Assembly (NCBI GenBank): GCA_964250215.1
Contig: CAXUEX010000140.1
Span: forward strand, 1 to 7,069
Direction of reading: 5' to 3'
DNA length: 7,069 nt
From: DAIDJM01 sp964250215
GTDB taxonomy: Bacteria > Pseudomonadota > Alphaproteobacteria > Acetobacterales > Acetobacteraceae
The notes beneath the pieces are model-generated. The model was not told the DNA's origin. It saw nothing but the letters and a program-made list of their open reading frames with translations, and made no database searches. Below, in pieces: positions 1-6,581 of this stretch; within the stretch, counting starts at the first letter, position 1, and the number at the start of each line of letters is the position of its first letter. The position numbers and the translations under genes are program-made.

Positions 1-76
1 GGGCGGCTGGGGGGGGGGGCGGGGGCGGGGGGGGGGTGCGCGGGGTCGCCCCCCCCGCCCCCCCCCCCCCCCCCCG
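1..76. repeat. G-run/C-run low-complexity contig end, probable artefact
   Basis: Homopolymer G runs at 9-19, 21-25 and 27-36 are followed by C runs at 49-56 and 58-75 (18 C in a row). The G-rich and C-rich halves could pair as a crude inverted repeat or form a G-quadruplex. No protein signal is visible here: the chvG frame reads only a proline run. Because it lies exactly at the sequence end, I infer a read or assembly artefact, such as poly-G read tails joined with their complement. A real GC-rich tract cannot be excluded. Confidence 0.75.
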
Positions 77-1313
77 CGGCCGCGTGGTGGGTTATGTCGG
101 CCGCGCGTACGATTGGTTGCTGGCGCTGTTGCCGCATCCGCAGAACACCAAGGTGTTGCTGCATCCCGGGGCGGGCGCCGAGTGGCAGCCGGATGTGCGC
201 GAGGAGATCCGGCTTTCGAGCAGCAACGACAGCCACGAGATGCAGCCGTATATAAGGCGCACGCAGGACAACCGGCTGCTGCTGACGGTTTCCGAGCCGG
301 TGGAACGAGACCGGCACACCGTGGGCATCGTGCTGCTGACGCGCGATGCGCGCGAGGTGGACAACAGCCTGGTGGCGGTGCGGATTTCGATTGTGGAACT
401 GTTCCTGCTTGCGCTGCTGCTGACCGTGCTGCTCTCGTGGTACATGTCGCTGACGATCGCCCGGCCGATCCTGCGGCTGGCGGAGGCGGCGCACGACATG
501 CGGGAGGGGCATGGGCGCACGGGCGCGGTGCCGCCGCGGCTGTTGCGGCGGCGTGACGAGGTGGGAGAATTGGGCCAGGCGCTGGCGGCCGCGGCTTCGG
601 CGCTGTGGCAGCGCATGGATGCCATCGAGCGGTTCGCGGCCGACGTGGCGCACGAGATCAAGAACCCGCTGAGCTCGATCCGGAGCGCCATCGACACGCT
701 GCCGCGGGTGCGCGAGCCGGCGCAGCAGGCGCGGCTGCTGCGCATCATGCAGGACGACGTGCAGCGGCTGGACCGGCTGATCAGCGACATCAGCGACGCG
801 AGCCGCGTGGACGCGGAGCTTTCGCGCGCCGTGACCGAGCCGGTGGACGTGTCGAATATCCTGCGCACGCTGGCCGAGATTTCCGAGGCGACGCGGCGGC
901 CGGACGGGCCGCGGGTGGTGGCGGAATTGCCGCCGGAGCCGCTGCTGGTGCAGGCGGTGGAGGGGCGGCTGGTGCAGGTGCTGCGCAACCTGATCGCGAA
1001 CGCCGAAAGTTTTTCGCCGATGGGCGGCCGCATCGTGGTGCGGGCGCGGGAAACCGGCGCGGTGGTGGAGATCGCCGTGGAGGACGAGGGGCACGGCATT
1101 CCCGAGGGTAATCTGGAGCACGTGTTCGACCGGTTTTATTCCGAGCGGCCGGTGGGCGAGAGTTTCGGCAAGCATTCGGGACTGGGGCTTTCGATCAGCC
1201 GGCAGATCGTGGAGGCGCTGCACGGCCGGATCGCGGCCGAGAACCGGCGGGACGAGGCGGGTGACGTGCGGGGCGCGCGTTTCGTGGTGCGGCTGCCGAA
1301 AGGCCAGCCTTGA
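75..1313 (+). CDS. chvG: ChvG/ExoS/BvrS-type sensor histidine kinase, 5' partial
   Basis: Membrane sensor kinase that autophosphorylates on His and passes phosphate to a ChvI-type regulator, whose gene would lie upstream, outside the window. About 413 codons are visible. Nucleotides 75-380 encode part of a periplasmic sensor domain. A membrane helix follows at about 384-446, then a HAMP-like linker (IARPI onward). The dimerisation/phosphoacceptor helix has AHEIKNPLSS, with the His codon at 651-653. The ATP-binding domain shows the N box NLIANA (987 onward), DEGHGIP (1083 onward) and GLGLS (1179 onward). All catalytic motifs are intact and the frame ends at TGA 1311-1313. ChvG proteins usually have 500-600 residues, so the N-terminus and first membrane helix are missing. 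The frame stays open leftward to a GTG at 36, but that part is the homopolymer tract, so I start where plausible protein begins. The ChvG assignment rests on architecture plus the downstream hprK-rapZ-manX-ptsH genes, which accompany chvI-chvG in many alphaproteobacteria. Confidence 0.9.
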   Translation, partial: RGRVVGYVGRAYDWLLALLPHPQNTKVLLHPGAGAEWQPDVREEIRLSSSNDSHEMQPYIRRTQDNRLLLTVSEPVERDRHTVGIVLLTRDAREVDNSLVAVRISIVELFLLALLLTVLLSWYMSLTIARPILRLAEAAHDMREGHGRTGAVPPRLLRRRDEVGELGQALAAAASALWQRMDAIERFAADVAHEIKNPLSSIRSAIDTLPRVREPAQQARLLRIMQDDVQRLDRLISDISDASRVDAELSRAVTEPVDVSNILRTLAEISEATRRPDGPRVVAELPPEPLLVQAVEGRLVQVLRNLIANAESFSPMGGRIVVRARETGAVVEIAVEDEGHGIPEGNLEHVFDRFYSERPVGESFGKHSGLGLSISRQIVEALHGRIAAENRRDEAGDVRGARFVVRLPKGQP

Positions 1314-1362
1314 CCGAAGGCCATCACTGTGGCGCAACATAGCCGCTCCGGCGGCGTTCGGG

Positions 1363-2541
1363 ATGACCATGGATAATCCTACGACCCCCGATCCCGACCG
1401 CGACACCGAGAAAATGGAAGAGGAGACGCGGGCCGCGCAGCAGGTGATCGCGCAGGCGCGTTTCCGCGTGCGCGACGTGACGCTGGTGATTCTGACCGGG
1501 CTGGCGATTTTCTACACGCTGCATTTTGCCGCCGATATCGTGCTGCCGATGGTGTTTGCGCTGGTGCTGGCGCTGCTGCTGTCGCCGGCGACGCGGTTTT
1601 TGACCCTTCGGCTGCATCTGCCGCGGATGCTGGTGGCGTTGCTGTTGATTGTGGCGTTGTTTTCGGTGATCGGCGGCATCGGCTACGCGATTTCGGTGCC
1701 GGCCGCCGGTTGGGTTTCGAAGATACCGCAAAGCTTGCCGGTGCTGAAGCAGAAGCTGAGCTTTCTTGCTGCGCCGCTGGGTTACTTCCAGCACGGCATG
1801 ACGCAGATGCAGCATCTGCTGCATCCCTCGGCCGGCGGCGTGGCGCCCGGGCAGACGGTGCAGGTGCAGAGCGGCAGCGCGGGCACCACGGTGGGGCTGA
1901 CCGTGCTTTCCGGCACGCGGCTGGTGCTGGGGCAGACGCTGACATTGGTGGTGGTGCTGTTCTTCCTGCTGGTGGATGGCGATACGCTGCTGCGGCGCTT
2001 CGTGGAAATCCTGCCGGGCTATGCGGAGAAGAAGCGCGCCGTGCAGATTGCTACGGCTGTGGAACGCAATATCTCGGGCTACCTGGCCACGATCACGATG
2101 ATGAACGCGCTGGTGGGCGTGGCGAACGGGCTTTCGGTCTGGGCCTGGGGGCTGCCCAATCCGCTGCTGTGGGGCACGGCGGCGTTCCTGCTGAATTACA
2201 TTCCGATCCTGGGGGCGCTCACCGGCATTGCCGTGTTTTTCGTGATCGGGCTGTTTGCGTTCAATAGCGTTTGGCTCGCGCTGGGGCCACCGGCGGTGTA
2301 TCTGTTGATCCATATCGCCGAGGGCGAGACGATCACGCCGATGCTGCTGGCGCGGCGTTTCACGCTGAACCCGCTGCTGGTGATTGTTTCGTTGATGTTC
2401 TGGGACTGGCTATGGGGCGTGGCCGGGGCGCTGCTGGCGGTGCCGCTGCTGGCGGTGGCGAAGATCCTTTGCGATCACATCGAGGCGCTGACGCCGGTGG
2501 GGCATCTGCTCGGCGCGGAGCGCAGCCGGCCGCGGCGATGA
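1363..2541 (+). CDS. AI-2E family transporter (PerM/YdiK-like membrane protein)
   Basis: Polytopic inner-membrane protein of 392 residues, the usual size for the AI-2E/PerM family. Members have been linked to autoinducer-2 export or Na+/H+ antiport, but most have no proven substrate. Hydrophobic segments lie at about residues 39-57, 59-74, 89-110, 187-204, 242-262, 268-300, 303-319 and 338-375. A polar loop (about 111-185) follows the third, as is typical. Family signatures are LLNYIPILG (276-284), EGETITP (320-326) and the C-terminal WGVAGALLAVPLLAV stretch. The first ~36 residues are polar and charged. The start is ATG 1363, with ATG 1369 two codons later as an alternative that has GGGA 5-8 nt upstream. 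The frame stays open upstream to 1261, but that part overlaps chvG and lacks family character. The stop overlaps the hprK start as ATGA, which suggests translational coupling. Its role beside PTS regulators is unknown. Confidence 0.9.
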   Translation: MTMDNPTTPDPDRDTEKMEEETRAAQQVIAQARFRVRDVTLVILTGLAIFYTLHFAADIVLPMVFALVLALLLSPATRFLTLRLHLPRMLVALLLIVALFSVIGGIGYAISVPAAGWVSKIPQSLPVLKQKLSFLAAPLGYFQHGMTQMQHLLHPSAGGVAPGQTVQVQSGSAGTTVGLTVLSGTRLVLGQTLTLVVVLFFLLVDGDTLLRRFVEILPGYAEKKRAVQIATAVERNISGYLATITMMNALVGVANGLSVWAWGLPNPLLWGTAAFLLNYIPILGALTGIAVFFVIGLFAFNSVWLALGPPAVYLLIHIAEGETITPMLLARRFTLNPLLVIVSLMFWDWLWGVAGALLAVPLLAVAKILCDHIEALTPVGHLLGAERSRPRR

Positions 2542-2978
2542 TTGCGGCCCCGAGCTGGCACGCGAGCTGTGTGGCGAAAGCCGGCGAGGGCGTGCTGCTG
2601 CTGGGGCCGCCGGGTTCGGGCAAATCCGATCTGGCGCTGCGGCTGCTGCAGCGCGGTTTCGTGCTGGTGGCGGACGACCGGGTCATGGTGCAGGATGGGG
2701 TGGCAAGCTCCCCGGATGCACTTGCGGGGCTGCTGGAAGTGCGAGGGCTGGGCGTGTTCCGGCTGCGTTATGAGGCCGCGTCGCGTTTGCGCCTGGCGGT
2801 GTCGCTCGGCGGCGGCCCGCTTTTGCCCGAGCGGCTGCCGGAACCGGCGCGCCATGCCGGGCTGGATTTGCCGCTGGTGATCGTGGACGCGGCGGCGGCT
2901 TCGGCGCCGGAGCGCGTGGCGCTGGCGCTGGAGGCGGCGATGGGCCGTGTGCAGTCGGTGGCGGGGGCGTTCGCGTGA
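2538..2978 (+). CDS. hprK: HPr kinase/phosphorylase, minimal alphaproteobacterial form
   Basis: Cytoplasmic enzyme that phosphorylates, and in the family also dephosphorylates, a regulatory serine of HPr. The protein has 146 residues against about 310 in Firmicutes. It consists only of the catalytic domain, as is usual in alphaproteobacteria. His8 sits where the family has a conserved catalytic His before the P-loop. Walker A is GPPGSGKSD (23-31), followed by LVADDRV with Asp46 and Asp47, and the HprK signature LEVRGLGV (66-73). The P-loop has Pro25 where Ser is common. ATG 2538 overlaps the preceding stop (ATGA), and the frame before it shows no HprK character. Its own TGA (2976-2978) overlaps the rapZ start. 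The likely substrate, HPr Ser53, is encoded three genes downstream. The Ser-kinase role comes from family knowledge. Activity and effectors cannot be read from the sequence. Confidence 0.93.
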   Translation: MIAAPSWHASCVAKAGEGVLLLGPPGSGKSDLALRLLQRGFVLVADDRVMVQDGVASSPDALAGLLEVRGLGVFRLRYEAASRLRLAVSLGGGPLLPERLPEPARHAGLDLPLVIVDAAAASAPERVALALEAAMGRVQSVAGAFA

Positions 2979-3949
2979 TGCCGGCCCCGCCGCGGCGGAT
3001 CGTGGTGGTGACCGGGCTTTCCGGCGCGGGCAAGGCCTCGATGCTGCGGGTGCTGGAGGATCTCGGCTACGAGGCGGTGGATAACCCGCCGCTGCTGCTG
3101 ATGGAGGAACTGGCGCGCAGCGGCGAGGCGCCATTGGCGGTGGGGGTGGATGCGCGTAGCCGCGGCTTCGATGTGCTGGCGGTGCTGGCGGTGATGGCGC
3201 GGTTGCGGGCCAATCCCGGGCTGCGGCCGGAGCTGGTGTTCGCGCACGCCGACGATGGCGTGCTGCTGCGGCGCTTCACGGAGACTCGGCGGCGGCATCC
3301 GCTGGCGCCGCGCGGCCCGGTTTGCGAGGGCATCGCGGCCGAGCGCCGTCTGCTGGCACCCTTGCGCGAAGCGGCCGACCTGATCCTGGATACGTCCGAC
3401 ACACCGCTGCCGGAAATGCGGCGCATGGTGGAAGCGCGGTTCGGCGGCGGGCAGCCGGGGGCGGCGCTGACGCTGGCGCTGATTTCCTTCGCATACCCGC
3501 TGGGCCTGCCGCGGGAAGCAGACCTGGTCTTCGATGCGCGCTTCCTGCGCAACCCGCATTACGACACCATCTTGCGTGAGCTGACAGGGCTGGATGCGGC
3601 GGTGGCGGCGCATGTGGCGGCCGATCCCGACTACCCGGCCTACGTTACCAAGATGACAGAGTTGTTAGACATGCTCTTGCCGCGCTTCGTGCGGGAGGGC
3701 AAGAAATACGCGACGGTGGCGATCGGGTGCACCGGCGGCCGGCATAGGAGCGTGCATCTGGTGGAGGTTGTGGCCGCGTACCTGGGTGCGCCGCGCACGG
3801 GTGCAAAACCGTGGCGGGTGGCGGTTTCGCACCGGGATATTGGGCGGCCGTCAGCGATTGTGAAACCGGCCGAGGCGGAGTATGCGGCCGGCCGTCGCAC
3901 GGAAGACCGCACCGGTGCGCATTCGCCGGCACAGGCGCAGGAGGCCTGA
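2978..3949 (+). CDS. rapZ: RapZ/YvcJ family nucleotide-binding protein
   Basis: Member of the family named for E. coli RapZ, the RNase E adaptor that controls glmS through GlmZ/GlmY. In alphaproteobacteria the RNA partners are not established. The protein has 323 residues. The N-terminal P-loop is GLSGAGKAS (13-21), followed by LEDLGYEAVDNPP (26-38) and VGVDARSRGF (55-64). The C-terminal domain has DARFLRNPHY, then GCTGGRHRSV (250-259) and HRDI (285-288). About 35 residues after HRDI form a charged, Ala/Glu-rich tail absent from the 284-residue E. coli protein. Position 20 is Ala where a canonical P-loop has Ser or Thr, with Ser21 next. ATG 2978 shares its A with the hprK stop. A GTG at 2975 would add one residue. 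The position between hprK and manX matches the conserved alphaproteobacterial cluster and supports a link with PTS signalling. Confidence 0.93.
   Translation: MPAPPRRIVVVTGLSGAGKASMLRVLEDLGYEAVDNPPLLLMEELARSGEAPLAVGVDARSRGFDVLAVLAVMARLRANPGLRPELVFAHADDGVLLRRFTETRRRHPLAPRGPVCEGIAAERRLLAPLREAADLILDTSDTPLPEMRRMVEARFGGGQPGAALTLALISFAYPLGLPREADLVFDARFLRNPHYDTILRELTGLDAAVAAHVAADPDYPAYVTKMTELLDMLLPRFVREGKKYATVAIGCTGGRHRSVHLVEVVAAYLGAPRTGAKPWRVAVSHRDIGRPSAIVKPAEAEYAAGRRTEDRTGAHSPAQAQEA
3939..3944 (+). promoter_or_regulatory. Strong Shine-Dalgarno site for manX
   Basis: AGGAGG lies in the last codons of rapZ and is the best ribosome-binding match I see in the window. Thirteen nucleotides separate it from ATG 3958, slightly more than the optimum. 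It supports ATG 3958 over the in-frame ATG at 3967. EIIA may therefore be translated more independently than the overlapping genes around it. Confidence 0.6.
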
Positions 3950-3957
3950 CGCTTCAG

Positions 3958-4425
3958 ATGATCGGGATGGTTCTGGTTACCCACGGCCGCCTGGCCGAGG
4001 AGTTGCGGAATGCCATGGAGCACGTGGTGGGGCCGCAGCGGGGCGTGGGGACCATCTGCATTGCCGCGGAAGACGATGTGGAGCAGCGGCGGCTGGATAT
4101 CCGCGCCACCATCGATCGCGTGGATTGCGGCGACGGCGTGGTGCTGCTGACCGACATGTATGGCGGCACGCCGAGCAATCTGGCGATTTCGATGATGGAG
4201 CGCGGCGGCGTGGAGGTGATTGCGGGCGTGAATCTGCCGATGCTCGTGAAGCTGGCAAAAGTGCGGTCGCACCACACGCTGGGCGAGTGCGTCGGCTGGG
4301 CCGAGGCGGCCGGGCGCAAATACATCGCCGCGGCCAGCCACGTGCTGGAGAACGGTCAGGCACCGAACATGTGCAAGCTCGATCCGCGCAATGCGGGGCT
4401 GCCGCCGATCAAGGCGCAAGCCTGA
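3958..4425 (+). CDS. manX: PTS system mannose-type EIIA domain protein
   Basis: Stand-alone cytoplasmic EIIA of the mannose family, 155 residues, which accepts phosphate from HPr~P on a histidine. The N-terminus reads MIGMVLVTHGRLAEEL, with His9 at the position of the E. coli EIIA-Man active-site His10. VVLLTDMYGGTPSN near residue 61 is the second family signature. The C-terminal part ends in a short tail after the canonical domain. ATG 3958 follows rapZ by 8 nt and has a strong upstream ribosome-binding site. No EIIB or EIIC gene lies in the window. In alphaproteobacteria such an EIIA usually serves as the output of a regulatory PTS rather than as part of a sugar permease. I infer that role here. 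The symbol follows rhizobial usage, and ptsM is also used. Confidence 0.92.
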   Translation: MIGMVLVTHGRLAEELRNAMEHVVGPQRGVGTICIAAEDDVEQRRLDIRATIDRVDCGDGVVLLTDMYGGTPSNLAISMMERGGVEVIAGVNLPMLVKLAKVRSHHTLGECVGWAEAAGRKYIAAASHVLENGQAPNMCKLDPRNAGLPPIKAQA

Positions 4426-4430
4426 AGAAA

Positions 4431-4450
4431 GCGGAATCCTTGCTTTCCGC
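4431..4450 (+). other. Small hairpin in the manX-ptsH gap
   Basis: GCGGAA (4431-4436) and TTCCGC (4445-4450) are perfect inverted repeats around an 8-nt loop, filling most of the 34-nt gap and ending 9 nt before the ptsH ATG. There is no T tract, so it is not a standard intrinsic terminator. It could stabilise processed mRNA or modulate ptsH initiation, but a 6-bp stem in DNA this GC-rich may be chance. Confidence 0.4.
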
Positions 4451-4459
4451 GTCGCCCGA

Positions 4460-4750
4460 ATGAGCGGCGAGGGTGAGGTTGTCGTCACGCGGCAGGTGTC
4501 GATCGTGAACCGGCGCGGCTTGCACGCGCGCGCAGCCGCGAAGCTGGTGACGGCGGCGGAACGCTACGACGCGAACGTGGAGGTGGTGCGGGATGGCCAG
4601 GCGGTTTCGGCCCGGTCCATCATGGGGCTCATGATGCTGGGGGCGGGCATGGGGTCCACCATCGAGCTGCGCGCGACGGGTTTCGATGCGCACGAGGCGC
4701 TGGATGGGATTGCCGGCCTGATCGAGGCCGGGTTCCATGAGCAGGACTGA
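4460..4750 (+). CDS. ptsH: HPr phosphocarrier protein
   Basis: Small cytoplasmic phosphocarrier of 96 residues that relays phosphate from EI to EIIA. The active-site motif NRRGLHARAA places the phospho-histidine at His22. The regulatory motif ARSIMGLMMLG places the HprK target serine at Ser53, equivalent to Ser46 of Bacillus HPr. The end of the protein follows the usual pattern (ATGFDAHEALDGIAGLIEAGF). The start is ATG 4460. The frame is open back to 4391 but that part overlaps manX and is not HPr-like. There is no clear Shine-Dalgarno sequence before the ATG, and a small hairpin lies just upstream. The last 14 nt overlap ptsI. The presence of both phosphorylation sites plus hprK and EI in the same cluster gives a complete phosphorylation and control module. 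Confidence 0.95.
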   Translation: MSGEGEVVVTRQVSIVNRRGLHARAAAKLVTAAERYDANVEVVRDGQAVSARSIMGLMMLGAGMGSTIELRATGFDAHEALDGIAGLIEAGFHEQD

Positions 4751-6551
4751 AGCGAAACCGGCAAAGACCGCGATCGCGCGCGAACGGCGCCTGATCGGCA
4801 TCGGTGTGAGCCCCGGCATTGCGATCGGCGCCCTGTTCGCGGCGCATGAGCCGGCGTTGACCGTGCGGCGCGGCACGATCGCGGCGGAGGCGGTGGAAGC
4901 CGAGCTGCAGTTGCTGACGGAAGCGGTTTCGCGATCGCAGAAACAACTGGGCAAGCTGAAGCTGCGGCTTTCCGTGCTGCCGGAGGCCGGGCAGCAGGAG
5001 ATTGCGCCGCTGCTGGATGCCTATGCGCACATGCTGGGGCCGTCGCGGCTGATGCGCGAGGTGCGGCGGCGCATTGCGCAGGAGCGCGTGAACGCGGCCG
5101 CGGCGGTGGCGGACGAGGTTGAGACGCTGGCGGCGGCGATGCTGGGGCCGGAATCCAGCCAGCGCGACGAGGAGGCCGAGAGCCGACAGCGGCGAGCGGA
5201 CGAGATTCGCGAGACCGGGCGGCGGCTGTTGCGCAATCTGGCCGAGGCGCCGTTCCGGAGTTTTTCCAACGTGCCGCAGGGCGCCGTGCTGGTGGCGGAA
5301 AACCTGCGCCCGGCCGATGCGGCGCTGATCGATCCGGCCCGGATCGCCGGGCTGCTGACCGAGGAAGGCGGGGCGCAGGGGCATACCGCGATCCTGCTGC
5401 GCGCGCTGGGCGTGCCGGCGGTGCTGGGCATGACCGGTGTGCTGACGGCGTCGCGGGCGGCGCGGATCGCGGTGGTGGATGGCGAGGCCGGATATGCGGT
5501 GCTGAACCCGCTGCCGGCGACGCTGGCGGCGGCGAAACAGGGCATTGCGGCGTATGCGCGCGAGCGGCAGCGTCTGGCGCGGCTGCGGCGGCTGCCGGCG
5601 ATCACCACCGACCGGGAGCCGGTGGAGCTACAGGGCAATCTGGAGCTGCTGGCGGAGCTGCCGCTGGTGGCCCAGAGTGGTGCTTCCGGCATTGGATTGT
5701 TCCGCACCGAATTTCTGTTCATGAACCGCGATACATTGCCCGACGAGCAGGCGCAGGCCGACACGTATCGTGCCGTGATCGAAGCGATGGACGGCGACGG
5801 GGTGACGATCCGGGTGCTGGACTGGGGCGGCGAGAAGGATATCGATGCGCTGGCGGCGCGCGGCCTGGTGCCGGACACGCTGGATCACAATCCGGCGCTG
5901 GGCGTGCGCGGTCTGCGGCTGCTGCTGCGCCATCCCGATCTGTTCGAGACGCAGCTTGCGGCCATTCTGCGCGCGTCGCGCAGCGGGCCGGTGCGCGTGC
6001 TGCTGCCGATGGTGACGAATGTGGGCGAGGTGCGGGCGGCGCGCGAGGTGTACGACCGGGTGGCGCGGCGGCTGCGGCGGCGCGGCGAGAAGCTGCCCGA
6101 GCGGCTGCCCGATCTGGGCATCATGATCGAGACGCCGGGTGCGGCGCTGGCGGCCGACGCGCTGGCGCTGGAGGCGGATTTCTTCGCGATCGGCACGAAC
6201 GATCTGGCGATGTATGCGCTGGCCGTGGACCGGTCGGCGGCGGAAGTGGCTTCGCTCTACGATCCTTTGCACCCGGCGGTGCTGCGGCTGATTCAGTTTG
6301 CGACCGAGGCGGCGCTGCGGCTGCGCATGCCGGTTTCGGTGTGCGGCGAGATGGCGGCCAATCCGAAACTCACGCCGCTGTTGCTGGGGTTGGGGATCCG
6401 AAGTTTCAGCATGAATGCGGCGGCGGTTCCGCGGGTGAAACAGGCGGTGCGGGCGGTTTCGATTGACGATTGCGCGCGGTTTGCGCGGCGGGTGATGGAG
6501 CAGAGCGATCCGGGGCGGATTGCGGAGCTGGTGGCGGGGTTCGGCGGGTAG
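4737..6551 (+). CDS. ptsI: PTS Enzyme I, phosphoenolpyruvate--protein phosphotransferase
   Basis: Cytoplasmic enzyme that autophosphorylates with PEP and transfers phosphate to HPr. It has 604 residues. An N-terminal HPr-interacting domain begins at RRLIGIGVSPGIAIG (17-31). The swivelling phospho-His domain follows, with active-site His216 in GGAQGHTAILLR. The C-terminal PEP-binding barrel has GIGLFRTEFLF (Arg323), LDWGGEKDID, GTNDLAMYALAVDR and the catalytic Cys536 in VSVCGEMAANP. No GAF domain precedes it, so it is the classical EI form rather than EI-Ntr, although databases often label this family ptsP. ATG 4737 lies inside the end of ptsH (14-nt overlap) with GAGG 9 nt upstream, and there is no later Met before the conserved domain. 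The active-site loop has GH where E. coli EI has SH. It is the last gene of the cluster and converges on an antitoxin gene 30 nt away. No convincing terminator is visible. Confidence 0.95.
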   Translation: MSRTEAKPAKTAIARERRLIGIGVSPGIAIGALFAAHEPALTVRRGTIAAEAVEAELQLLTEAVSRSQKQLGKLKLRLSVLPEAGQQEIAPLLDAYAHMLGPSRLMREVRRRIAQERVNAAAAVADEVETLAAAMLGPESSQRDEEAESRQRRADEIRETGRRLLRNLAEAPFRSFSNVPQGAVLVAENLRPADAALIDPARIAGLLTEEGGAQGHTAILLRALGVPAVLGMTGVLTASRAARIAVVDGEAGYAVLNPLPATLAAAKQGIAAYARERQRLARLRRLPAITTDREPVELQGNLELLAELPLVAQSGASGIGLFRTEFLFMNRDTLPDEQAQADTYRAVIEAMDGDGVTIRVLDWGGEKDIDALAARGLVPDTLDHNPALGVRGLRLLLRHPDLFETQLAAILRASRSGPVRVLLPMVTNVGEVRAAREVYDRVARRLRRRGEKLPERLPDLGIMIETPGAALAADALALEADFFAIGTNDLAMYALAVDRSAAEVASLYDPLHPAVLRLIQFATEAALRLRMPVSVCGEMAANPKLTPLLLGLGIRSFSMNAAAVPRVKQAVRAVSIDDCARFARRVMEQSDPGRIAELVAGFGG

Positions 6552-6581
6552 GGATTCTTTGTCCTCGAAACAACAAGGCGC

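Noticed and set aside
36..75. GTG at 36 as the start of the histidine kinase
   Set aside because: It lies in the homopolymer tract and would begin with a proline run. ChvG proteins need a longer N-terminus with another membrane helix, so the gene is simply cut.
92..1099. Minus-strand open frame opposite chvG
   Set aside because: Ser/Arg/Thr-rich shadow of the kinase frame. The plus strand carries all the kinase motifs.
1314..1362. Promoter between chvG and the AI-2E gene
   Set aside because: The 49-nt gap shows no recognisable -35/-10 pair or operator, so read-through from chvG is the simpler view.
1324..2313. Long minus-strand open frame opposite the AI-2E gene
   Set aside because: It encodes a Gln/Arg/His-rich, low-complexity protein with no domain. 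This is typical of the antisense of GC-rich membrane-protein codons.
2768..3613. Minus-strand open frame opposite hprK and rapZ
   Set aside because: Arg/Gln/Pro-rich with no motif, and fully opposite two well-supported genes.
3811..3957. Longer EIIA reading frame that starts inside rapZ
   Set aside because: The extra 49 residues are rapZ sequence in another frame. The EIIA domain begins at ATG 3958, with a ribosome-binding site upstream.
6560..6581. Weak hairpin after ptsI (CTTTGT with ACAAGG) as a terminator
   Set aside because: The stem is only 6 bp with a G-T pair and a long loop, and no T tract follows on either strand.
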